The notes beneath the pieces are model-generated. The model had not been told where the DNA came from and ran no database searches. It worked only from the letters and a program-made list of their open reading frames with translations. The position numbers and the translations under genes were made by a program. A DNA stretch of 64,000 nucleotides from Halorubrum salinarum (GTDB lineage Archaea > Halobacteriota > Halobacteria > Halobacteriales > Haloferacaceae), in contig NZ_CP053941.1 of assembly GCF_013267195.1 (NCBI RefSeq), positions 620,001 through 684,000 on the forward strand, written 5' to 3'. Of this stretch, positions 25,610-34,678 are shown in pieces. Position 1 is the first letter of the stretch, and each line of letters opens with the position of its first letter.

Positions 25610-26002
25610 TCACCCGCTCGTGGCGACGTTCTCGGCGGGGATCTTCACGATCACGCGGGCGCCCTCCTCCTCGTCGTGGTGCGGATACTCGTCGACGCCG
25701 AAGTACCGGCGGGCGAGCTCGTCGATGTGGTCGCGCGCCCCCTCCTCCGTCAGTTCGGCCTCGCCGCGGACGGAGACGTAGCGGTACGGGTCGTCGGGGT
25801 CGAGCACGCTGACGCCGACCTTCGGGTTGTGGCGGACGTTCCGCTCCTTGCGTCGCCCGCGGGCGGTGTTCACGAGGACGTACTCGCGGTCCTCGTGGTC
25901 GACCCACACCGGCGTGACGTGGGGGAGGCCGTCGGGCCCGACGGTCGCGAAGTGCGCGTACGACTCGGCTTCGAGGATGTCGACGTGGGACTCGGGGATC
26001 AC
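25610..26002 (-). CDS. PPOX-class (F420-type) flavin/deazaflavin-binding protein
   Basis: The protein has 130 residues with a split barrel: SYAHFATVGPDGLPHVTPVWVDHEDREYVLVNTARGRRKERNVRHNPKVGVSV is the usual pattern of the F420-dependent PPOX group (K/R-rich phosphate-binding loop RGRRKERN). The second half contains VSVRGEAELTEEGARDHIDELARRYFG. Members reduce or oxidise small substrates with F420H2 or FMN. Haloarchaea make F420, so that cofactor is plausible. The specific reaction is unknown. Confidence 0.87.
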   Translation of the reverse strand: MIPESHVDILEAESYAHFATVGPDGLPHVTPVWVDHEDREYVLVNTARGRRKERNVRHNPKVGVSVLDPDDPYRYVSVRGEAELTEEGARDHIDELARRYFGVDEYPHHDEEEGARVIVKIPAENVATSG

Positions 26003-26153
26003 GAGCCGGCGTACGGGCCGCCGCCGGAAAACACGCCTGATCGATCGTGTATGAGAGCGAGCCGAAGAGTGATATTAACACATTATATTATCACAGGCGG
26101 ATTCCCCTATATGTAGCCAACCTTTACCACTACCCACGGGATTCGTGTGAGAC

Positions 26154-26426
26154 ATGAGTACCAGTCCCGCGGAGACCGCTGACCAGGACCGCCTGTCGGA
26201 GAGCGAGTATCGCGACCGCCTGCGCGAGCTTCCCCCGAGCGCGAAGCTCGTCGCGAAGGTACTGGAGGGGGACGCGCCCCTCTCGCAGGGCGGCCTCGCC
26301 GAGGAGTCGCTGCTGCCCGACCGCACCGTCCGCTACGCGCTCAACCGCCTCGAGGAGGAGGGCCTCGTCGACTCGCGGTACAGCTTCAAGGACGCGCGCA
26401 AGCAGGTGTACTACCTGACGATCTGA
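26154..26426 (+). CDS. Small winged-helix (MarR-like) transcription regulator
   Basis: The protein has 90 residues. A winged helix-turn-helix spans about residues 28-90: LPPSAKLVAKVLEGDAPLSQGGLAEESLLPDRTVRYALNRLEEEGLVDSRYSFKDARKQVYYLTI. It has only the DNA-binding domain, so any signal would be sensed by a partner or by amount. A TATA-like CCTATATGTA at 26108-26117 lies about 40 bases upstream, in a 150-base A+T-rich gap that also contains GATATTAACACATTATATTATC. Haloarchaeal genomes carry several close relatives. The target is unknown. Confidence 0.83.
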   Translation: MSTSPAETADQDRLSESEYRDRLRELPPSAKLVAKVLEGDAPLSQGGLAEESLLPDRTVRYALNRLEEEGLVDSRYSFKDARKQVYYLTI

Positions 26427-26532
26427 GCGGCCCTCGGACCGTTATCGCCGGCCGCAGTCGGCGCGGCGTCGGTTCGGGCCGATCGAACGCACACGTTGCC
26501 CTTTTTACCTCCTCGCCCCGATAGCGGGTCGT

Positions 26533-27549
26533 ATGGACCTCTCGGTCGTCGTCCCGACGCTCAACGGTCGGGACCGGTTGGCCGCCTGCCTCGACGCGCT
26601 GGCGGCTAACGCCCCCGACGCCGAGGTCATCGTGGTCAACGGCCCCTCGGCCGACGGCACGACCGGCATGGTTCGCGACCGCGACGACGTCGACGTGCTA
26701 GTCGAAATCTCCGACCGGACGGTGAACGTCGCCCGCAACGCCGGCATCGAGGTGGCGACGGGCGACGCGGTCGCGCTGGTCGACTACGACAACCGCATCG
26801 AGCCGGGGTGGCGCGACGCGGTCGCGGACGGCCTCGACGCGGCCCCCGTGGTCTCGGGCCCGGTGACCCCGATCCCGCCGAGCGAGGCGGACGGGGACGC
26901 GGACCGCGCGGCCGACGCGGCGGCCGACGATCCGAGCGAACCGGAGCGCAACCGGATCGCCGGCCGGGACGTCACCTACTTCGAGGGCGGGAACGTCGCG
27001 TTCCGGCCCGAGGCCCTCCGCGACCTCGACGGCTTCGACGAGTACCTCCGGGTCGGCGGCGCGCGCGACGCGGCCCACCGACTGGCGCGCATGGACCGCG
27101 AGGTGGCGTGGCGGCCGGAGATGACCGCGCGGAAGGAACTGCCGACCCCGACCGCCGCGGACGGCGGACGCAGCGCCCACGAGTGGGGCTGGAAGTACCG
27201 CGGGCTCGCCTATCGCCTTCTGAAGAACTACGGCGTGCGGCCGACCGTCCTCTTCCGGACGGGGTCGCACGCGATCGGCGACGCCGTCGGCGCGGCGCGG
27301 GACGTCGTCCGCGGTGAGTCGACCCCCTCGCGCTGGGCCGCGACGGGTCGCGACGTGATCGTCGGGCTCACCGGGGGCGCCTCCGACGGGATCGTCGCGC
27401 GGCGGCGGGACCGGAGCCCGGCAAAGAACCCGAACGGCGTCTCGACGCGCGCGGACCGCGCCGTCGCGAAGTACGACCGACGAGGGGAGGCGGGCCGCGA
27501 CGAGGACGCGGCGGCTGACGAAGCGGCCGGCGCGACCGACGCCGAGTGA
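26533..27549 (+). CDS. Family 2 glycosyltransferase
   Basis: The protein has 338 residues. The N-terminal GT-A fold starts DLSVVVPTLNGRDRLAACLDAL, with VIVVNGPSADGTTGMVRD, NVARNAGIEVATGDAVALVDYDNRIEPGW (the DxD equivalent is DYD) and YFEGGNVAFRPEALRDLDGFDEYLRVGG. The C-terminal 120 residues are basic and family-specific. No membrane segment is seen. Acceptor and sugar are unknown, and there is no glycosylation cluster next to it. A CTTTTTACC element about 25 bases before the ATG is a likely promoter. Confidence 0.87.
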   Translation: MDLSVVVPTLNGRDRLAACLDALAANAPDAEVIVVNGPSADGTTGMVRDRDDVDVLVEISDRTVNVARNAGIEVATGDAVALVDYDNRIEPGWRDAVADGLDAAPVVSGPVTPIPPSEADGDADRAADAAADDPSEPERNRIAGRDVTYFEGGNVAFRPEALRDLDGFDEYLRVGGARDAAHRLARMDREVAWRPEMTARKELPTPTAADGGRSAHEWGWKYRGLAYRLLKNYGVRPTVLFRTGSHAIGDAVGAARDVVRGESTPSRWAATGRDVIVGLTGGASDGIVARRRDRSPAKNPNGVSTRADRAVAKYDRRGEAGRDEDAAADEAAGATDAE

Positions 27550-27595
27550 GCCCCGCGCCTTTTAACCGACGGCGCGGTCTACGCTTCGCCAACGA

Positions 27596-28414
27596 ATGGG
27601 ACTCACGAAGCGCATCATCCCCTGTATCGACGTCGACCTCGACGACGACGGCGACGCCGCGGTGTACACCGGCGTCAACTTCGAGAACCTGGAGTACACG
27701 GGCGACCCCGTCGAGCTGGCGAAGAAGTACAACGAGGCGGGCGCCGACGAGTTCGTCTTCCTCGACATCACCGCCAGCGCCGAGGGGCGGGAGACGATGC
27801 TGGACGTGGTGAACGCGGTCGCCGACGAGTGTTTCATCCCCCTGACGGTCGGCGGCGGCATCCGCACCAAGGCCGACATCAAGGAGACGCTCCGCGCCGG
27901 CGCGGACAAGGTGTCGATCACGACCGGCGCCTTAGAACGCCCCGAGCTCATCGAGGAGGGCGCGGCCGCGTTCGGCAGCCAGTGCATCGTCATCTCCGTC
28001 GACGCCCGCCGCCGGTACGACGACGAGGGCGACCACTTCTACGAGGACGAGGACGGCGAGACGGTGTGGTTCGAGTGTACGAAGAAGGGCGGCCGCGAGG
28101 GCACCGGCATCGACGCCGTCTCGTGGGCGAAGGAGGCGGAGGAGCGCGGCGCGGGCGAGCTGTTCGTCAACTCCATCGACAAGGACGGCACGAAGGACGG
28201 CTACGACGTGCCTCTGATGAAAGCGGTCGGCGAGGCCGTCTCCACCCCGCTCATCGCCTCCTCCGGCTGCGGGGGCCCCGAGGACATGTACGAGGTGTTC
28301 ACGGAGGCGAACGCCGACGCCGGGCTCGCGGCCTCCATCTTCCACTTCGGCGACTACTCCATCGAGGAGACGAAGGCGTACCTCGACGAGCGCGGCGTGC
28401 CGGTGCGGCGCTGA
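27596..28414 (+). CDS. hisF: Imidazole glycerol phosphate synthase, cyclase subunit
   Basis: Cyclises PRFAR with ammonia from HisH in histidine synthesis. The protein is a 272-residue (beta/alpha)8 barrel: [15 protein letters not shown] with the first catalytic Asp, [36 protein letters not shown] with the second Asp region, [23 protein letters not shown], and [21 protein letters not shown] about 30 bases upstream is the likely promoter. It stands alone; no other his gene is nearby, as is usual in haloarchaea. Confidence 0.97.
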   Translation: MGLTKRIIPCIDVDLDDDGDAAVYTGVNFENLEYTGDPVELAKKYNEAGADEFVFLDITASAEGRETMLDVVNAVADECFIPLTVGGGIRTKADIKETLRAGADKVSITTGALERPELIEEGAAAFGSQCIVISVDARRRYDDEGDHFYEDEDGETVWFECTKKGGREGTGIDAVSWAKEAEERGAGELFVNSIDKDGTKDGYDVPLMKAVGEAVSTPLIASSGCGGPEDMYEVFTEANADAGLAASIFHFGDYSIEETKAYLDERGVPVRR

Positions 28415-28509
28415 GCGCGGCCCGGCGCGGGAGTAACTACGCCCGTAGTTTCTATTTTTGCGCGACTGAAACCAACAGTTATTATCCGACCGAGCGCGAA
28501 TCATGACGT

Positions 28510-28695
28510 ATGTCCACGTCCACGTCATCCGCGCGTGTTCGCGACGGGTCGCCCGAACTCGTCTGTAAACGGACGGACGGCGACGGCGGCGGCGAGGTGA
28601 CGTTCTTCGAGCGGGACGTCGACCCGGACGAGCGGACCACCCGGTGGATCACGGTCCGCGAGTCCGACTGCGTGCCCCGCGACGAGTGGCGATAA
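28510..28695 (+). CDS. Small haloarchaeal protein, DUF7511-like
   Basis: The protein has 61 residues. The pattern PELVCKRTDGDGGGEVTFFERDVDPDERTTRWITVRESDCVPRDEWR is like the haloarchaeal DUF7511 family of about 60-70 residues, whose members end with a W-I-T/S-x-E block and an acidic-basic tail. The DUF number is from memory. A TATA-like AGTTATTATC at 28476-28485 lies about 27 bases before the ATG, which supports a leaderless message. The function is unknown. Confidence 0.75.
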   Translation: MSTSTSSARVRDGSPELVCKRTDGDGGGEVTFFERDVDPDERTTRWITVRESDCVPRDEWR

Positions 28696-28725
28696 GAGCG
28701 GTTTTGTCGTGGTTTTGGGGTTTAT

Positions 28726-28919
28726 TTATAAATCGTCGTGAGCGGAGCGGCGGCGAACACCTCCGAAGCCCCAGTCCCGGCCCGGACAGCACCGCAGCCT
28801 CACACCTCCCCAGCCTCGTCGGGCGCCGTCGCTTCGCTCGGCGCCCGACTCCCTCGCGGCCTCCGCTTCGCTCCGGCCGCTCGCAGGCACGCGCCGCCCG
28901 CAGCTAATTACTTATAAAT
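28726..28919. repeat. MITE-like intergenic element, copy 2, with 8-base flanking direct repeat
   Basis: The core 28763-28896 shares ordered blocks with the region at 826-1101. It is bounded by TTATAAAT at 28726-28733 and again at 28912-28919. Inside is a 9-base perfect inverted repeat, 28820-28828 against 28839-28847, with a 10-base loop. It holds no open frame of note and lies between convergent genes. The flanking direct repeat resembles a target-site duplication. Confidence 0.7.
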
Positions 28920-28935
28920 AGCCGTCCGAGGTCGG

Positions 28936-31053
28936 TCAGTCGTCGTCCGCGGCGGCGCGGTCGGCGAACTGCGGCAGTTCGTCGTCGAGCAGCGCGACCG
29001 TCGCCAGCCGGATCGCGTGCGGCCAGCCGAGCGGGGTCGCGCTGTCGGGCGTCCCGTCGTCGAAGAACTGCTCGGGGAGGTACGTCGTCGGCTCGCACAG
29101 CGAGCCGCCCGGCGAGACGTGCGCGAGCAGGTCGCGGGCCCGGGCCGTCATCTCGGCGGCGCGCGGATCGTCGTGCGCCGCGAGCAGGGCCGCGAGCTCC
29201 GCGCAGGCGTTCGCGCCCCACGCGGTCGAGACGGTCCACACCTTCTCCGAGAGCTGGTCCGCCCGGCGCCAGCCGTCGCCCTCGTAGCGGATCAGGCCGG
29301 CGATGTCGTCGGTCTCGTGAGAGAGGCCGTCGACGACGGTCTCCACGTGCGAGACCAGTCGGTCGAGGCGCTCCTCGTCGACCGCGCCGCCCTCGCCGTC
29401 CGCCGCGCCGAGCGCGTCGAACGAGCGGTGCGCGGCCGCGAGCGCCAGCGTCGCGGAGTCGAGCCGGTCGTCGATGCCGCCGTCGAGCGTCTCGCGGACG
29501 GCGTAGCAGCCGCGCTCGGGCACCCACAGGTCGTCGAGCGCCGCGTACACCTCGCGGGCCCGATCGCGGGCGTGCGCGGCGAGGTCGTCCGGCAGCGACG
29601 CGGCGCCGGGCACAGCGTCGGGGTCGTCGAGCGCGTCGACGCTGAGCCCCTCGCCGTGCCGCGCGAGCTCGCTGTACGCCTCCAGGAACGTCGCGGCGGT
29701 ATGCGCGAACCGGCCGGCCGAGTCCTCCCACGCGTTCTGACAGACGACGGGGCGGCCGTCGGGTTCGAGCGTCCGGTCGAGGCCCGCGAGCGCGGCGACC
29801 AGCGTGGCGTCGAGACCGTCCACGTCGACGCCCGCCGCCCGCGCTCGGGCGAGGTACGCGACGACGCTGCCGGTCTGGTCGGCCTGGTAGTCCACGTCCG
29901 GGCCGTCCTCGATGCGGGCGTTCGCCCAGCCGGGCGCGAGCGCGCCGTTCCGCGGCCACACCCGGTGGGGCCAGGAGCCGTCCGGGCGCTGCGTGTCGAC
30001 GTACATGCGGGCGGAGCGGGCGTGCCAGTCGTCGAGGTCGAGGCCGACCGCGTCGGCGGCGCCGAGCAGGAACCCGGATATCTCCGCGTCGTCGCGGAAC
30101 CACGTGTAGCCGTAGCCGCCGGAGTGCTCGTAGTAGGGGTCGAAGTCCGGCCCCGCGATCCGGAGCCCGGACGGCGCGGAGAGCAGCGAGAGGACGCGTA
30201 AGTCCGCGACGACCGACTCGCGGGCGGGCGCCGAATCCGGCACCGACGGGAGCGCGTCGGCGGCCGCCTCGGCGAGCGCGTCGACGCCGTCGAGGTCGGC
30301 GAAGAGGTCGTCGAGGCGCTCGCGGGCCGCCTCGCGGTCGGTCTCGGCGCGGTCGGTCAGGAGCGTGGCGACGGTCGCGACCCCGTCGTCGAACGGCACG
30401 TCGGCGATGACCTCGCCGGAGAGGCGCTCCTCCTCGTAGCGGTCGCCGTCGCGGTCGCGCGGGAGCTCGGTTGGGTCGTCGTCGAGCAGTTCGGGGAACG
30501 TCGCCGGGAGCTGGCCCCGGAGGTCGGCGAAGCCGGTCGCGCTCGCGAGGAAGTCGTGCTCGTCGGCGTGGTACACCTCGACGGCGTCGTCGTAGCGGAG
30601 CTGGCCGACGCGGTCGTCGCGGCCGTCGGGCGCGAAGCGGGCGTAGACGACGAGCGAGGCGTCCGCCGGGTCGACGTCGCCGTCCGCGAACTCGACCGAC
30701 GCCCGGGTGAGGTGCGCGTCGCCGAGCGTGAGGTCGTGGCGGGTCACCGTCGCGCGCGGCGTCTCGTGGACCGTCTCGACCAGCGCGGTGTCGCCGACGT
30801 ACCGCTGGCTCGTCTCGGCCTCGTCGAGCCAGGCCACCTCGTCGCCGACGGCGAGGCCGATCCGGGACCGGACGAGCCCGGTCCGGCCGGTGAGCGGGTA
30901 GCCGAAGTCGCGGAGTTCGCCGTCGTCGCCGACGTGGACGAGCCGGCCGTTTCCGCCCGAGAACCGGCCGGAGACGGTGCGCCGCTCGCCGGGGAAGCGC
31001 GTCCCGTCGCCGGCGTGGCGCTTGTAGTCGTCGAGGGCGTCGCGGAGCTGCAT
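28936..31053 (-). CDS. GH15 family glucoamylase-like glycoside hydrolase
   Basis: The protein has 705 residues without a signal peptide, so it is cytoplasmic. The N-terminal 260 residues form a beta-sandwich-like region (VSGRFSGGNGRLVHVGDDGELRDFGYPLTG). The (alpha/alpha)6 catalytic part follows, with GGYGYTWFRDDAEISGFLLGAADAVG, RPDGSWPHRVWPRNG and QTGSVVAYLA, typical of archaeal GH15 enzymes that release glucose from alpha-glucans. The ATG at 31053 is supported by a TATA-like TTCATACC about 27 bases upstream. It is divergent from the GH13 gene, 104 bases apart, which suggests a shared control region and pathway. Confidence 0.88.
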   Translation of the reverse strand: MQLRDALDDYKRHAGDGTRFPGERRTVSGRFSGGNGRLVHVGDDGELRDFGYPLTGRTGLVRSRIGLAVGDEVAWLDEAETSQRYVGDTALVETVHETPRATVTRHDLTLGDAHLTRASVEFADGDVDPADASLVVYARFAPDGRDDRVGQLRYDDAVEVYHADEHDFLASATGFADLRGQLPATFPELLDDDPTELPRDRDGDRYEEERLSGEVIADVPFDDGVATVATLLTDRAETDREAARERLDDLFADLDGVDALAEAAADALPSVPDSAPARESVVADLRVLSLLSAPSGLRIAGPDFDPYYEHSGGYGYTWFRDDAEISGFLLGAADAVGLDLDDWHARSARMYVDTQRPDGSWPHRVWPRNGALAPGWANARIEDGPDVDYQADQTGSVVAYLARARAAGVDVDGLDATLVAALAGLDRTLEPDGRPVVCQNAWEDSAGRFAHTAATFLEAYSELARHGEGLSVDALDDPDAVPGAASLPDDLAAHARDRAREVYAALDDLWVPERGCYAVRETLDGGIDDRLDSATLALAAAHRSFDALGAADGEGGAVDEERLDRLVSHVETVVDGLSHETDDIAGLIRYEGDGWRRADQLSEKVWTVSTAWGANACAELAALLAAHDDPRAAEMTARARDLLAHVSPGGSLCEPTTYLPEQFFDDGTPDSATPLGWPHAIRLATVALLDDELPQFADRAAADDD

Positions 31054-31157
31054 TACGCGAACACACGCCACCGCCCGGTATGAACCTTTGGTGTAATTAT
31101 TGTTCATTCGTTTGGGAAACGGAAACCCTCAAACCGCGGCGCGACGAGAGGCGGAGC

Positions 31158-33476
31158 GTGCACGAACCCGGCCCCCCGCGAACGACGAGCGTCGGCGAGC
31201 CAGTCGAGCTGGCGCCGCGGTCGCCCGACCCCGACGGCAGCTACCGCTGGACCGTCCGCGACGCGCCCGCCGACAGCGACCTCTCCCCCGGCGACGGCCC
31301 CGACCCGACAGCGACCGGCCCGCCGAGTTCGGCGACGACGGTCGACCCCGACGGCGAAGGGGAGTCCGCGACCGGGACCGACGGGCCGACGGCGGTGCTG
31401 CGGGCCGGCGAGACGGGCCGCGACGACGACCCGGTCGTCCACCTCGCGCCCGACGCCCCCGGCACCTACATCCTCGCGCTCGACGCGCCCGACGGGACCC
31501 ACCGGCAGCGCGTCCGCGCCTTCCCCGACGAGCGCCGCGAGGCGGAGATCCGCGTCCCGGCCGACGACCTGGGCGTCGAGGACGGCGCGGTCGACCGCGT
31601 CTCCCTGCTGTGGCCGCACAACGAGAACCGGCTCGCGCTCGACCGCGCCGCGCGCGACGGCGACGAGTGGGTCGCCTCGGTCCGCGTCCCGCCGGGGCGA
31701 CACGGGTTCGGCTTCGTCCCGGACGGCGACCGCTCGGCGGCGTACCACGGGGAGTGCGAGGTGCCCGGTCCCGGTCGGCCGCGGCTCTCGCTCGACGCGT
31801 CGGTCGTCGAGGCCGACGACCCGGCGGCGAGCGACCGGCTCCGCCTGACCGCCGCGGTCGAGCCCGCGCCCGCGGTCGACGGCGTCGAGCGCGGCGGCGA
31901 CCCGGACGCGCTCGACGCGACGTTCCTCGTCGACGACCGCGACGCCGACCCCGAGACGGTCGCGGCGATCGAGTCGCGCGCGGACGGGCGGACGCTCTCG
32001 GTCCCGCTCGACGACCTCCCGGGTTCGGTCCGGATCCACGCGGTCCCGCACGGCGAGCGGTACGGGGCCGCGGAGACGGTTCGGATCGAGCGGGAGGGCG
32101 CGGAGTCCGGCGGCGACGGACCGGTCGCGGTGCGCGACCCGAACCCGGCGCCGGAGTGGGCCGAATCGCCGACGATCTACGAGGTCTTCGTCCGCTCGTT
32201 CGCGGGCGACACGCTCCCGACGACGTTCGCGGAGATCGAGCGCCGAGTCGAGTACCTCGACCACCTCGGCGTCGACGCGCTGTGGCTCACCCCCGTCCTC
32301 GCGTCGCCGACCGAGCACGGCTACCACGTCACCGACTACTACGACACCGCCGCGGACCTCGGCTCCCGCGAGGCGTTCGAGTCCCTGGTCGAGGCGTGCC
32401 ACGACGTCGGGATCCGCGTGATCTTCGACCTCGTGATCAACCACACCTCCCGCGACCACCCCGCGTTCCAGCTCCACTCGGCCGGCATCGACGCGTACGC
32501 CGACCACTACCGCCGGACCGACGCGGCCGCCGACGTGACCGGGATCGACTGGGCAGAACTCGGCGACGGGGACGCCCCGGACTACTACTTCGAGTGGGGC
32601 CGCATCCCGAACCTCAACTACGACAGCCCGGCGGTCCGCGAGTGGCTGCTCGACGTGGTCGACGAGTGGGCCGGCGTCGTCGACGGCTTCCGCGCGGACG
32701 TGGCGTGGGGGGTCCCGCACGGCTTCTGGAAGGAGGTCGCCGACCGCGTCCCCGACGACACCCTCCTGCTCGACGAGACGCTCCCGCACGACCCGTTCTA
32801 CGGCGAGGGGGAGTTCCACCGCCACTACGACACGTCGCTGTACGAGACGCTCCGCGCCGTCGGCGCGGGCGACGAGCCGGCGGACGCGGTCGAGACCGCC
32901 CTCGCCCGCGGCGAGTGGCTCGGCTTCGACGACCCCGCCGCGCAGATGCGCTACGTCGAGAACCACGACGAGGACCGGTACCTCGCGGAGCACGGCCGCG
33001 AGGCGCTCCGCGCGGCCGCGGCCGTGACGTTCACGCTGCCCGGCGCGCCGATGATCTACGCGGGCCAGGAGCGGGGCAACGAGACGTACCGCGGCCCGAT
33101 CCGGTGGCACGACGGCGACAACGACCTCACCGACTTCCACCGCGAACTGGCCGCGCTGCGCGACGCCGAACCGCTCCTGCGCCGCGGCGGGGTGTCGTTC
33201 GACGGCCGTGCGGCCGACGCCCGCGTCGTCGACGGCGACGCCGAGCGCGTGGTCGCCTACGAGCGGACGCCGCCGACGGGCGCGGGAGTCGGTGACGCCG
33301 CAGCGAGCGGCGACGCCGACCCCCTGCTCGTCGTCGTCAACTTCGCCGCGGAGCCGGCGACCGTCGCCGTCCCCGGACCGGTCGAGGCGGACCTGTTCGG
33401 CGACGGGAGTACGGTCGAGGGCGACGGCGAAGGCGAGGTCCGAGTCGCGGTCGACGCCGTCGCCGTGCTCCGATAG
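31158..33476 (+). CDS. Alpha-amylase family (GH13) glycoside hydrolase
   Basis: The protein has 772 residues and no signal peptide. About 330 residues of beta-rich N-terminal domains precede the barrel, which starts at PTIYEVFVRSFAGDTLPTTFAEIE. Catalytic residues are the Asp of GFRADVAWGVP, the Glu of LLLDETLPHD and the Asp of VENHDEDR. LVINHTSRDHPAFQ is conserved region I. It probably acts on intracellular maltodextrins, as a cyclomaltodextrinase-like or amylase enzyme. The GTG at 31158 is chosen because the family starts close to HEPGPPR, and upstream residues in this frame are unlike it. A weak SD-like GAGGCGG precedes it. Confidence 0.88.
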   Translation: MHEPGPPRTTSVGEPVELAPRSPDPDGSYRWTVRDAPADSDLSPGDGPDPTATGPPSSATTVDPDGEGESATGTDGPTAVLRAGETGRDDDPVVHLAPDAPGTYILALDAPDGTHRQRVRAFPDERREAEIRVPADDLGVEDGAVDRVSLLWPHNENRLALDRAARDGDEWVASVRVPPGRHGFGFVPDGDRSAAYHGECEVPGPGRPRLSLDASVVEADDPAASDRLRLTAAVEPAPAVDGVERGGDPDALDATFLVDDRDADPETVAAIESRADGRTLSVPLDDLPGSVRIHAVPHGERYGAAETVRIEREGAESGGDGPVAVRDPNPAPEWAESPTIYEVFVRSFAGDTLPTTFAEIERRVEYLDHLGVDALWLTPVLASPTEHGYHVTDYYDTAADLGSREAFESLVEACHDVGIRVIFDLVINHTSRDHPAFQLHSAGIDAYADHYRRTDAAADVTGIDWAELGDGDAPDYYFEWGRIPNLNYDSPAVREWLLDVVDEWAGVVDGFRADVAWGVPHGFWKEVADRVPDDTLLLDETLPHDPFYGEGEFHRHYDTSLYETLRAVGAGDEPADAVETALARGEWLGFDDPAAQMRYVENHDEDRYLAEHGREALRAAAAVTFTLPGAPMIYAGQERGNETYRGPIRWHDGDNDLTDFHRELAALRDAEPLLRRGGVSFDGRAADARVVDGDAERVVAYERTPPTGAGVGDAAASGDADPLLVVVNFAAEPATVAVPGPVEADLFGDGSTVEGDGEGEVRVAVDAVAVLR

Positions 33477-33586
33477 CGGTCGACGCCGTCGCCACGCTTC
33501 GGAGAGGGTCCGGCGTCGCCGACCGGCGGCGCGGCGAGGTCGCCCGGTACCGACCCTTATAAGTGTCGCTCGGAAGAGGCGTTCGT

Positions 33587-34648
33587 ATGGACGACCGGAC
33601 GCTGACCGACCTCCTCCGTCGCTTCGGGCTCTCGGACAAGGAGGTCGACACCTATCTCAGTCTGCTGGAACACGGCGAGGCGAAGGCGAGCACCGTCGCC
33701 GACGCGGCGGGCGTCTCGAAGCGGTACGTCTACAGCGTGAGCGAGTCGCTGGCGGAGCGCGGCTTCGTCGAGGTGAACGACCACGTCGTGCCGACGACGA
33801 TCCGCGCCAACCCGCCGGACGAGGTCATCGACCGGCTCCGGTCCGACGTGGACGCGATGCGGCCCGGACTGGCGGAGCGGTACTCCCGCGTCGAGCGCCA
33901 GGCCGAGCAGTTCGAGGTGATCAAGTCGCGGGCCACCGTCATCAAGCGGATCCGCTCGCTGCTCGCGGACGCCGAGAGCGAGGTGGCGCTGTCGATCACC
34001 GCGAAGCAGCTCCCGGAGGTGAAGGAGGCGCTCGTCGAGGCGGTGGACCGCGGCGTGCTCGTCCTGCTCGTCGTCTCCGACGCGGCCGCGGACCTCGACG
34101 CCGACGACCCCGGGCTGGCGGGCGTCGCGAACGTCGTCCGGACCTGGAGCGAGGCGATGCCGACCCTGCTCACCGTCGACTCCGCGGCCGGGGTCGTCTC
34201 CCCGCCGGAGCTGCTCCGCCGGTCGACCACCGACCGGCAGGCCATCGCGTTCGCGCAGGAGCAGCTCGCGCCGGTGATCGTCGGCTCCTTCCTCGGGAAC
34301 TACTGGCCCGCCGCGACCGAGCTGGCCGTCGCCGACCCGGCGCCGCTCCCCGCCGAGTACACCGACTTCCGGCACACCGTCCTCCAGGCGACCCTGCGGC
34401 TCCGCGCCGGCGACCCGCCGCGGGTGACCGTCGGCGGGCGGTGGACCGACGACGACGAGCCCGCCGAGGTCGTCGGGCGCGTCGTCGAGACGAAACAGGG
34501 GATGGTGGAGCCGACGAACAACGAGTTCCCCGTCGAGCACTCGCTCGTCGTCGCGACCGACGACGGCGAGGTCACCGTCGGGGGACAGGGCGCGTTCGTC
34601 GAGGACGTCGAGGCCGACCTGGTGCGGATCGAGCCGGACGAGGAGTAG
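33587..34648 (+). CDS. TrmB-family sugar-responsive transcription regulator
   Basis: The protein has 353 residues. Residues about 5-75 are the winged helix (LLRRFGLSDKEVDTYLSLLEHGEAKASTVADAAGVSKRYVYSVSESLAERGFVE). A short coiled coil and the TrmB effector-binding domain follow (about 105-250: SRATVIKRIRSLLADAESEVALSIT, then ELLRRSTTDRQAIAFAQEQLAPVIVGSFLGNYW). The C-terminal beta domain is present. A TATA-like CCTTATAAG at 33555-33563 gives a leaderless start at 33587. TrmB proteins control sugar uptake and glucan use, and the GH13/GH15 pair just upstream is the obvious candidate target. Confidence 0.9.
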   Translation: MDDRTLTDLLRRFGLSDKEVDTYLSLLEHGEAKASTVADAAGVSKRYVYSVSESLAERGFVEVNDHVVPTTIRANPPDEVIDRLRSDVDAMRPGLAERYSRVERQAEQFEVIKSRATVIKRIRSLLADAESEVALSITAKQLPEVKEALVEAVDRGVLVLLVVSDAAADLDADDPGLAGVANVVRTWSEAMPTLLTVDSAAGVVSPPELLRRSTTDRQAIAFAQEQLAPVIVGSFLGNYWPAATELAVADPAPLPAEYTDFRHTVLQATLRLRAGDPPRVTVGGRWTDDDEPAEVVGRVVETKQGMVEPTNNEFPVEHSLVVATDDGEVTVGGQGAFVEDVEADLVRIEPDEE

Positions 34649-34678
34649 GGCGGCGACGCTGGCGTCGAGACGCGGCGG

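Noticed and set aside
31104-33140. Long minus-strand frame (678 codons) opposite the GH13 gene
   Set aside because: The plus strand has all GH13 catalytic motifs. The antisense product is a Val/Arg/Asp shadow pattern.
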